From: Barthelona sp. PAP020
Taxonomy: Eukaryota; Metamonada: BaSk clade
DNA length: 47,747 bases
Direction: 5' to 3'
NCBI GenBank assembly: GCA_040182905.1
Contig: JARQWU010000052.1
Coordinates: 1-47,747, forward strand
In this document: positions 28,601 to 35,823 of the stretch, in pieces
Position numbering within the stretch: the stretch's first letter is position 1
Layout: every line of letters starts with the position of its first letter
The notes under the pieces: generated by a model
Told to the model about the DNA's origin: nothing
The model's input: only the letters and a program-made list of their open reading frames with translations
Database searches by the model: none
Made by a program: the position numbers and the translations under genes

Positions 28601-29989
28601 GCTGATGTTAATTTGTGTAAGAATGATGGTGTTTCTCCATTGTACATCAGTTGTCAACAAGGTCATCTTGATGTTGCCAAAATGCTCTTGGATTATGGGG
28701 CTGATATTAATTTGTGTAAGAATGATGGTGTTTCTCCATTGTACATCAGTTGTCAACAAGGTCATCTTGATGTTGCCAAAATGCTCTTGGATTGTGGGGC
28801 TGATATTAATTTGTGTAAGAATATTGATGTCTCACCATTGTACATTAGTTGTGAAATAGGTCATCTTGATGTTGCCAAAATGCTCTTGGATCATGGAGCT
28901 GATGTTAATTTGTGTACGAAAGGCGGATTTTCTCCATTGTACATTAGTTGTGAAATAGGTCATCTTGATGTTGCCAAAATGCTCTTGGATCATGGGTCTG
29001 ATGTTAATTTGTGTCTTAATGATGGTAGTTCTCCATTGTTCATCAGTTGTCAAAATGGTCATCTTGGTGTTACCAAAATTCTATTAGATCATGGCGCAAA
29101 TGTTAATTTGTGTATGAATGGTGGTGTTTCTCCATTGTATGTTAGTTGTCAAAATGGTCATCTTGATGTTGCCAAAATACTCTTGGATTGTGGCGCGGAT
29201 GTAAATTTGTTTACGAATGACGATGCTTCTCCTTTGCGTATATGTTGTCAATATGGTCATCTTCATGTTGCTAAAATGCTCTTGGATTATGGGGCTGACA
29301 TTAATTTGTGTAAGGATGGTGTTTCTCCATTGAATGTTAGTTGTCAAAATGGTCATCTTGATATTACCAAAATGCTATTGGATCATGGGGCTGATGTTAA
29401 TTTGTGTACGAAAGGCGGATTTTCTCCCTTGAATATTAGTTGTCAACAAGGTCATCTTGATGTTGTCGAAATGCTTTTGGATCATGGGGCTGATGTTAAT
29501 TTGTGTGAGAATAATAATATTTCTCCACTGCTCTTCAGTTGTTATCATGGTCATCTTGATGTTGTCAAAATGCTTTTGGATCATGGGGCTGATGTTAATT
29601 TGTGTATGAATGACGGGGCTTCTCCATTGTATGTCAGTTGTCAAAATGGTCATCTTACTGTTGCTAAACTGCTGTTGGATAATGGAGCTGATATCAAATT
29701 GTGTTTGGACAATGGAGAGTCACCATTATTTGTCAGTTGCGAATGCAACCAACTGCATGTTGCTTTCATGTTACTGAATCATGGGTATGATGTTAATCTA
29801 TGCAGGAATGATGGGGCTTCTCCATTGTACATCGGTTGTCAAAATGGACATGTTGATGTCGTCAGATTACTGTTGAATAATGGAGCTAATATTAATCTGA
29901 AGGTCAAACAGGGATGGACAGCGATGGATATTGCCAGAAGGGAAGGTCATACCCAAATATTTGAGCTTTTAAATCCCTATTTTAATTGA
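25613..29989 (+). CDS. Protein kinase with 27 C-terminal ankyrin repeats
   Basis: A 1458-residue protein. Residues 1-235 are an unrecognised all-helical domain (FHDFLLKPFKENGLDQL at the start). Residues about 245-500 form a kinase with intact catalytic residues: GRGCFGTVF at 250, AFKKF for the ATP-binding Lys, HRDVKPDN at 353 and DFG at 373, followed by FMPPEIR and GIDSYAFGV. It looks tyrosine-kinase-like (TKL). From about residue 573 to the end come 27 ankyrin repeats, mostly 33 residues, with consensus SPLYISCxxGHLDVAKMLLDHGADVNLC. Two repeats lack one residue. The kinase should phosphorylate Ser/Thr, and the ankyrin solenoid probably binds a protein ligand; neither partner is known. A broken paralogue follows directly downstream, and the pseudokinase upstream has a related kinase lobe. 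Confidence 0.93.
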   Translation: MTNPNTIKEFHDFLLKPFKENGLDQLSDDFFYLLPSLTTLPLETVQVLLEKYLCKCEKEEIYYLMLEVLNLLIIFQHLSKSQTKKEADNIKYETLYSIFSKLYQEICGYILEFFEHSGSKLLFVVCDLEIFIQFHFECEFLYCQLKTNFLSRIISFKKNSDNFFEMISDHVKGLSTRVWKIIKSQCKTFSFEACFLEKPQRKYKLLGILEEIKKTENKLQDSEVEETSEIDESDLDLLCFAGSIKGLNLGRGCFGTVFRAQYRENDVAFKKFLGKTNINKIKNECFVARLNHDHICKIYGITKKDSNNFGVVMEYCSSSLKDNIHRMTVIERVSNLLQIAKALDYLHNNGIIHRDVKPDNMLIKKDRTAVLCDFGFVGACDKDNRPKFSQSRFMPPEIRCGNSLSVHPGIDSYAFGVSFFQIMTGISPFEERKNKGPNNKPPMHETNNNSSKWRNLLSEGKDLFLEAEINWIPGYEFMLKCLDKNTEKRPLFCEIVEYLNELLSVLNIFYKYNSLKSILYGRSEDIPHFISPRILKNDVKTLQIFDKLHCFALNGKYEELKQFIDVNKHDVNEQDGLGGTCLCYACVKGNIELIKYLLFKCANVVLSFYDHTSPLHISCKNGHLDLVEILLDHGADVKLRMNNGISPLYISCETGHYDVTKILLDYGADVNLCENNGASPLFISCQEGHLDVAKMLLDHGADVNLCSKNGVSPLYISCETGHLDVAKMLLDNGANVNLCSNIGVTPLLISCQEGHLDVAKMLLDHGANVKLCSKNGGSPLYSSCSMGYPDVTKILLNCGDNIKLCTNSGPSPLHSCCLHGHRDVAEMLLDHGADVKCTNDGFSPLHFSCMYGHLDVIKMLLDHGADVNLCKNNGVSSLYISCEMGHLDVTKMLLDHGADVNLCTKVGFSPLFICCYFGHLDIAKMLLDHDADVSLCTHGNISPLYICCQNGYFDVAKMLLDHDAEVNLCDYNGFSSLYISCEIGHLDVAKMLLDYGADVNLCKNDGVSPLYISCQQGHLDVAKMLLDYGADINLCKNDGVSPLYISCQQGHLDVAKMLLDCGADINLCKNIDVSPLYISCEIGHLDVAKMLLDHGADVNLCTKGGFSPLYISCEIGHLDVAKMLLDHGSDVNLCLNDGSSPLFISCQNGHLGVTKILLDHGANVNLCMNGGVSPLYVSCQNGHLDVAKILLDCGADVNLFTNDDASPLRICCQYGHLHVAKMLLDYGADINLCKDGVSPLNVSCQNGHLDITKMLLDHGADVNLCTKGGFSPLNISCQQGHLDVVEMLLDHGADVNLCENNNISPLLFSCYHGHLDVVKMLLDHGADVNLCMNDGASPLYVSCQNGHLTVAKLLLDNGADIKLCLDNGESPLFVSCECNQLHVAFMLLNHGYDVNLCRNDGASPLYIGCQNGHVDVVRLLLNNGANINLKVKQGWTAMDIARREGHTQIFELLNPYFN
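27430..29900 (+). repeat. Tandem 99-bp DNA repeats encoding ankyrin units
   Basis: About 25 consecutive units of 99 bp (two are 96 bp) are similar at the DNA level, not just in protein. Two neighbouring units at about 28610-28808 are almost identical, differing by one base within the repeat body (TAT to TGT). This shows recent duplication or gene conversion. Unit number probably varies between strains, and short reads would collapse here. Confidence 0.9.
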
Positions 29990-30074
29990 CTTGATTGTTT
30001 CCAAATGAAGAAACACCATGAATATGGGTGAATAAGAACGAATTTAAGGTTTTTCAATACTCAATTGATTTGCT

Positions 30075-30200
30075 AAAACTTTTAAATTTTCCAAAGTAAA
30101 AGTTCAACAACTTTAAAATTTTGCTTTTACAAAATACAAACAACAGAGATGAGAAAATTTCTCTAAAATTTTCATGCTTAGTCGTAAAAATTAGATTTCA
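30075..30200 (+). repeat. Dispersed non-coding repeat, copy 2
   Basis: It matches positions 1-125 over about 120 bases, including AAAATTTTGCTTTT. It ends about 50 bp before the first ATG of the broken kinase-ankyrin gene, so it may be that gene's old promoter or leader. A weaker, inverted core match lies near 4030-4090. Confidence 0.6.
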
Positions 30201-30248
30201 ACCGTTATTTTCCCTGGTTCTGTACTATTTACTTATTTACGTTGAAAA

Positions 30249-31628
30249 ATGCTAGACATTATCACTGAGTTTATTGTTGCTTATAAAAAATTCAAAGATA
30301 CTGAAAATTACGCGGAAAATTACGAAACAGAAGATGTGGTTGAAGTTAAAAAAGAATGTTACGTTTATAACTTTGGTCATGATAATATTTGCAAAATTTA
30401 TGGTGTTGTCAATAATGATACCGATAAAAAACAGCCTTTGGGTTATATAATGGAATATTGTCCAATTTCGCTCCATGAAAACATTGAAAGAATGAGTCTG
30501 TTGGAAAAAGTTGCAAGTTCGTTGCAAATAGCGACTGCACTTAAATTTTGTCATGATAAAGGGATTGTTCATCGAGATATCAAACCCGATAACATGTTGA
30601 TCAACGCTAAAGGTTCAACTATGCTTTGTGATTTTGGCTTTGTCGGTGAATACAAGATTGATGATATTCCCATTTTTCCTGACAATTCTCGCTATATGCC
30701 ACCTAAGTGTTGGCCTACAAATGATGAAGTTTGTCAGGTTTGTCCTAGTATTGATGCCTATGCATTTGGTGTTTCTTTTTTTCAAATAATGACTGGTAAG
30801 CCTCCCTCGCCTTATAATCCCTTTAATGAGTCCGATGTTGATTGAATTCCTGGATATGAGTTCATGTGGAAGTGTCTCGATAGAAATCCAACGAGAGACC
30901 GTTACTCCGTAAGGTTGTATATTATTTGACAGATCTAATAAATTCTTTAAATTGTTATTATTGGAAGATTACTTCGTCACAATCAAGCATATTCAATGAA
31001 TATTCTTTTCATCTATCCACAGGTTTGTATTTTCCTGTCAATGAATTTTCAAATTTTCGTTGTTTGAAAGATATTCATTACTTTTGGAAAATTGGAGACG
31101 ATTTGTGTGAGTACTCTAATTGAAGGGGATGAAAATCTTATCAATGAACAAGATTGTACAGGTGGCACTCCTATTTTTTATGCTTGTATGAAGGGACATA
31201 CTGAATTGGTTGAATTTTTATTGGAAAAGAATGCCGATATGTCTTTATGTTGCGATGAAATCTCTCCTTTGTATATCGCTTGTTTCAATGAATATTCTGA
31301 TATTGTTAGAAAGTTGTTGGATTATGGTCCCAATAATAATGGATGGGATATCAATAAATGTAACAATGATATTACTCCATTGCACGAACGTTGTTACAAA
31401 GGTAATTATGAAATTGCTGAATTGCTTGCAAATGCTGGTGCTGATTTAAATTTGTGCGTTGTTCGTGGTAAGTCTCCATGTTATATTTGTTGGCAAAAAG
31501 GAAACTTTAAAATGTTGGAAATGCTTATGAAAAAAGGGGCCAAATTTAAATCTGAAGAAATAATTATTTTGAGGAAATATTTCAAAGAAATAGTTCGTCG
31601 TGAATCGCTCATCTTGGATCTCAGATAA
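30249..31628 (+). pseudogene. Broken kinase-ankyrin paralogue
   Basis: A decayed relative of the gene at 25613. The kinase part (30249-30842) keeps HRDIKPDN and DFGFVG but lacks the N-terminal helical domain and the glycine loop. The frame stops at a TGA at 30843 exactly where the intact gene has TGG (Trp, before IPGYEFM); homology continues in frame beyond it. A +1 shift near 30896 then moves homology into the next frame (LLRKVVYYLTDLINSL), and another shift near 31115 leads into about four ankyrin repeats ending at 31625. The C-terminal repeats are far fewer than the 27 of the intact gene. One stop plus two shifts plus truncation at both ends make this a pseudogene. TGA is a normal stop in neighbouring genes, so reassignment is unlikely. 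Confidence 0.88.
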
Positions 31629-32124
31629 TTGTTGCATATGGTCTGCAATTGATTCCCAGAAAAGCATCAATGACAGATTTAAAATGCCAAAACTGTGATG
31701 TGATCAGCTTCAACCTTCTTAAAAATGTCAGATGTTTATTGTTCGTTGTATATTTAATAAAATCTTCTTTCATCTACTGTAGTCATTTTGTTTTTGCACC
31801 AATGTGTGTTTCTTTTTAAGTATTCTTTTTGAAGCTTCTCCACTTCTTTTAAAATGAGAAAGGAGCTGAACAATACAATTCAATCAAGAAGTGATTTGGA
31901 AAGTGGTTCAATCGAAGTGAATGTTGGACCAAAGACAATTTTAATGTTTATATACTGTAAGAAGGTGAAAAATGTTAAAGAAGTGTCCCTATTCTGGACA
32001 GAATTGGAAGGAAAGGGAGGATTCGAAAAAAGATTGTTAGATAGTCAAAACAAGAACAAGAAGAGGGCAGGTAATAACCTTGACAAATAATGTTGAGAAA
32101 ATTAAAGAAATTAATGAAACAAAA
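31629..32124. other. Spacer between kinase pseudogene and 310-bp repeat
   Basis: About 500 bp. A 78-codon frame at 31854-32090 (MRKELNNTIQSRSDLES) is the only candidate. It resembles nothing I know, and I do not call it a gene. Otherwise AT-rich and featureless. Confidence 0.4.
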
Positions 32125-32437
32125 AAATGTAAAGATTTTACAAACATTTTCATAAATAAGACATGTATAACCCACATATATGACAGCAACTAAGATACAA
32201 GCATTACTCGGAGAGTTCAACAAAAGTCAAAAAAACGTCAGATAAGACCTCACACATAGAGATAACGTTCAGGAGAACAATTCTTTACTTCAAGAATCCT
32301 GAATTTAATCCTTTAGGTCGCATCCTTTTTTTTTTTTAGGCGTCGAACATCCCAAAATCTTCGTCATCGAAAAACTTCTAACTATTCGAAACCCAACGTA
32401 ATTAACATAAAAATAAAAGTCTTTTAAATTTATGAAA
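32125..32437 (+). repeat. 310-bp repeat, copy A (inverted relative to copy B)
   Basis: It matches the reverse complement of 46608-46912 across its length, with scattered substitutions and small indels. Shared blocks include GGCGTCGAACATCCC, CCTTTAGGTCGCAT and AATAAAAGTCTTTTAAATT. Homology begins near AATGTAAAGATTTTACAAAC and stops abruptly at TTTATGAAA. A tyrosine-recombinase fragment starts exactly at that edge. Such a length and inverted copies are reminiscent of the terminal repeats of DIRS-type retrotransposons. Confidence 0.88.
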
Positions 32438-32729
32438 TTTATCGAAAGAATTAAAGAAATTCTGTAAGGAAAGGAACTTCAATTATCTACTGGCTCTTCA
32501 CTCGTTCAGAAGAGGAAGAACCAGGGCTTTGTTCAAGGGTTTAGAAAATGGGGACCGTTCCGGTGATATAGACGTACTGATTCAAATGGGTGGATGGAAG
32601 TCTGTTCAAATAGCCGAGTTTTACGCAGCTCATTCGGTTTACGTGGATTCGATTCAGAATAATCCTGGACAAGAGTGTTCTGAATCATCCACGCAAAAAG
32701 ACTCAGTTACAAGTACCCCCAAACTCTAA
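32436..32729 (+). pseudogene. C-terminal fragment of a tyrosine recombinase (DIRS-like mobile element remnant)
   Basis: The open frame runs from just after a stop at 32433 to TAA at 32729 and has no ATG near its start. It encodes LALHSFRRGRTRALFKG near its middle, with the HxxR box of tyrosine recombinases (His-Ser-Phe-Arg). IQMGGWKSVQIAEFYAAHS follows, with the box-3 Trp and a Tyr nine residues later in the catalytic position. The N-terminal catalytic Arg box and the rest of the element are missing, so it cannot be active. It directly abuts copy A of the 310-bp repeat. This arrangement is expected of a DIRS-type or Crypton-type element. Reverse transcriptase sequence is not visible. Confidence 0.8.
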
Positions 32730-32906
32730 CCGAGAATAATAAATGTCTTTACAAGCATTTTTTATTGTTGTCTTGTGAATTGTTGTTTCTTTCATATTTA
32801 TGAAGTGGTGTATTTTCAAATCTTCTTTTTTGTCTGATTGATTTGACCAAATATTTTTCATGTCAATCATTTCCACAATCATTATCCTTTTTGTTCATTT
32901 TTATAC

Positions 32907-34115
32907 ATGCCAACCAATGCGAATAAAGAACCAAAGGAACGAAATATTGATGATTCAATCCTTTGGAAAATCAATGAAGAAAATGAACATGAAATTCGAG
33001 ATATTCCTTATTGGATGCAAGTTTGTGATTATTCTCCAAACAACGAATATTTAGCTGTTGGTTGTAGTGAAGGTTATGTTCTTATAATTGATATAAAAGA
33101 AAGAAAAATATGTCGTTCTTTAAAAGATCACACACATAATGTTTTAGGAGTTGCTTTCTCAAAGAATGGAGAACTATTTGCTACATGTTCTGAAGATAAG
33201 ACTATTGTTTTGTATAATTTTGAAGATTTTACAATTGTGGCAAAATTTTCAAATGACAGTCCAATTTATGGCATTTGCTTTTCTGTTTGTTCCAATTTTT
33301 TATACAGTGGTGATTGGCAAGGTTATCTTTTGAAATGTAATCTGGCGAATTTTGAGATTGTTTGCAAAACAAGGATTCACTTTGATTGGATCAGCAATCT
33401 TTGTGTTTCATCAAATGGTAACTATCTTTTGTCAACAAGTTTTGATTGTACGGCCAATTTGATTTGTCTGAACAATTTGACTGTTCTTCATACCTACAAT
33501 CACGATAATTTTGTTTTCGCAATAGACTTTCATCCTACCAAACAAATGTTTGTTGCTGGTGATTTTTCAAGGAAAGTGAAGTTTTGGAGCATTGATGATC
33601 TATCGCTACTTCATGAGTTTGAAATGAAGGGTTCAATTGTTGCTCTCTGTTTTCTAACATGCTGTATCCTGCTGGTCATGTCTGATGATGGTTGTGTAAC
33701 CACATATAATGTAGATACCTTTCAGGAGATTCAAAGAATCTCTTCTTCTTGTGATAGTGACAATTTCGTATTTTCCATATCTAGTGATAGCACGCATTTT
33801 GCTTTAGGGTGTTGTGAAGCGAATATAATCCAACTTTTTTCCCTTAATTCACCTTTTGATGCTTGTTATCAAACTAAATTGATTCAGTTATCAAAAGGTT
33901 CTGGAAACGTTCTTTCGTATCTTGTCACTGCTGAATGTCCAACCAATATCATTAGAAAATTAGTTTGTGATGGCATATGTATGAATCAACAGGAGCATGA
34001 AGATATCGTCAGTACATGTTGGGATCTTGTTGAAATTAATGAAAAGAATGGGGGTAACATGTTTAAATTTGGTCATGATACAGGTGATGTGAGTGATGAG
34101 AGTGATGATGATTGA
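32907..34115 (+). CDS. WD40-repeat protein
   Basis: A 402-residue protein starting at ATG 32907. About seven WD-type repeats lie between residues 40 and 330, for example VCDYSPNNEYLAVGCSEGYV, LGVAFSKNGELFATCSEDKT and FAIDFHPTKQMFVAGDFSRK. Few end in classic WD; SIDDLS and NFEDF endings are typical of divergent WD40. The C terminus is a non-WD tail (AECPTNIIRKLVCDGICMNQ) ending in an acidic run (VSDESDDD). The family is clear, but I cannot assign a complex. The 5' end lies 180 bp after the recombinase remnant. Confidence 0.85.
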   Translation: MPTNANKEPKERNIDDSILWKINEENEHEIRDIPYWMQVCDYSPNNEYLAVGCSEGYVLIIDIKERKICRSLKDHTHNVLGVAFSKNGELFATCSEDKTIVLYNFEDFTIVAKFSNDSPIYGICFSVCSNFLYSGDWQGYLLKCNLANFEIVCKTRIHFDWISNLCVSSNGNYLLSTSFDCTANLICLNNLTVLHTYNHDNFVFAIDFHPTKQMFVAGDFSRKVKFWSIDDLSLLHEFEMKGSIVALCFLTCCILLVMSDDGCVTTYNVDTFQEIQRISSSCDSDNFVFSISSDSTHFALGCCEANIIQLFSLNSPFDACYQTKLIQLSKGSGNVLSYLVTAECPTNIIRKLVCDGICMNQQEHEDIVSTCWDLVEINEKNGGNMFKFGHDTGDVSDESDDD

Positions 34116-35193
34116 ATATTTAGTGTGTACATCAGGAGATATATTATAGCACATTAGAAAGGCATGTAAAGAGGTTTTGGGAGTTAATTCTTTTCAGTAG
34201 GTGCAACAGCCTTGCATATAATTCACAATTGGATCTCACATTGATCATCCAAATGCCTTTGCCATGTCTAACATTCATTTGTGTTGTTTTGGTGGGTTTT
34301 GGCTGTTTTGAATCTTTACAAATAGGGCGTTAACCAAATAATGAAATATTGAACACAAAGAAGTTATTTTCTGCATTTTGCATTTTTGGTCTGTCATAAA
34401 TGTTATGGTTGAGTTTCTTTTATTTCCGTTTTCCTTTGAACAACTAATTTCTTCTGTCTCAATTTAATCATTGTAAAGTCATTATTGAATCCTCAGACAA
34501 TTTAACATCACTTTTAAATGCAAGGATCTATACTGAATAAATTATTTATTTAAGGTTTAATTTTGACAGAAGATATCCAACAAACTGAAATAAAAAAATA
34601 AAATGTGAGATTTCACAAATATCATAAGAGTAGACATGATCAAGTCACACATGAGACAGTTGTTGAAAAATGAGCATGGTTTCCCCGTCAAAAATCTTTT
34701 ATTTTGTCCACCCATAGAGGCACCCTTTTAAATGCACACTTAGTATATCACAAACTTGTAGCCAAACTGTTTACCACTCAAAGTAATGAGCAAGCAAAAA
34801 GGAAAACTTAACACTTCAAAAATTTGGAAAGATGTATCCAGGACACAGGAAATGAAATGAATTTTCACGATTTTTGACTTTGTCGAATCATTTTGTTCTT
34901 TTTTGAAAGAAGAAAACATTAAACAAAGCAAACCTTGTGATTTAAAAGGACAAAATCAAAATAGTATTTTGAGTTAACAAAGTCATGGATCATATAAGGT
35001 TCAGCATGAAAAGTTTCATTCTATTTCTTTAAGACCGAAAGGCTATCGAAATTTCTTGAGAATACCATTGCAAAAATATCAATAGAAGCATTTAAATATT
35101 ATAAGAACGTCTATTTATCCTAATTAATAAAGATTAAGGAATTAAAAAAAATTTATAAATGAAAACTAACCTCAGAACTTTTTACACACAAAA
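34116..35193. other. 1.1-kb intergenic region
   Basis: Between the convergent WD40 and VPS25 genes. AT-rich, with no frame of protein-like composition and no repeat or RNA gene that I can identify. Confidence 0.5.
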
Positions 35194-35745
35194 CTAATTT
35201 CCAACAAATTTACAACCATCCAAGTCTTTTGAAGGTCCTTTAATATAAGCAGCTTTGCCTTCAGATGACAGTAATTGCACAATTTCTTCCATCAATTCCC
35301 TGGGAACGATCAATTCTTTTTTTCTTAAAAATGGATTGTCTGACGATGTTTCATCTGATAATTCAAAAAATGTGAACACAGTATTGGCAAAAGATGATTC
35401 AAAAACCAAAAAATTATGCACTTCATTGGCCCATTCTGATAAAGTTTTCCAAAGAATCAACACAATTTTATGATCAGCATCTAAATACTTTGCATGTCCT
35501 ATTTGTTCCATGTGATCTAAAAAAAAGATTAGATCATCTCTTGATAAACTTCTGTTCAATTTTTCATTTGAAAAAATAGGAATTTTTTGAAATTCAGATA
35601 TATTTAGAATGAATTGTCGATTAAATTCATGAAAACTACAAATTAATTGAGTCCATAAAGCTTTTTGTTTTGCTAATACATCTTCATTGATTTGTCTTGT
35701 AAATAAAGGAGCAAAATTATAAAATTCTGGATATTCAAAACTCAT
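35194..35745 (-). CDS. VPS25: VPS25, ESCRT-II subunit
   Basis: A 183-residue protein starting at ATG 35745 (MSFEYPEFYNFAPLFTRQ); the frame is open further upstream, but the family begins with MSFEWPxxYxFPPFFTxQ. Human VPS25 is 176 residues. FNRQFILNISEFQKIPIFSN corresponds to the first winged helix and SLSRDDLIFFLDHMEQIGHA to the VESIQIVLEELRKKG part; VFTFFELS matches SVFTLYEL. VPS25 is present twice in ESCRT-II and contacts VPS20 to nucleate ESCRT-III in multivesicular body sorting. The start is 78 bp from the divergent sirtuin-like gene. Confidence 0.93.
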   Translation of the reverse strand: MSFEYPEFYNFAPLFTRQINEDVLAKQKALWTQLICSFHEFNRQFILNISEFQKIPIFSNEKLNRSLSRDDLIFFLDHMEQIGHAKYLDADHKIVLILWKTLSEWANEVHNFLVFESSFANTVFTFFELSDETSSDNPFLRKKELIVPRELMEEIVQLLSSEGKAAYIKGPSKDLDGCKFVGN

Positions 35746-35823
35746 ATAAAGAATTAATCTCAAAAAAAATAATAAAACCAAAATGGAAAATGATTCATTT
35801 TCAAAAGAATTTTCTTCATTTGA
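35746..35823. promoter_or_regulatory. Short bidirectional promoter region, VPS25/sirtuin-like gene
   Basis: A 78-bp gap between two divergent ATGs, identical in length to the gap between the HD hydrolase and the GTPase-like gene. No element is recognised. Confidence 0.45.

Noticed and set aside
27269-29653. Long repetitive frames on the opposite strand and in a second frame of the ankyrin region.
   Set aside because: They are echoes of the 99-bp DNA repeat: a repeat length divisible by three keeps any frame open once it is open in one unit.
27430-29900. The regular repeats as a CRISPR-like or satellite array.
   Set aside because: The unit is 99 bp and encodes a perfect ankyrin repeat in one long frame.
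31854-32090. A 78-codon frame after the kinase pseudogene.
   Set aside because: It is short, has no recognisable pattern and lies between decayed sequences; it is no better than chance.
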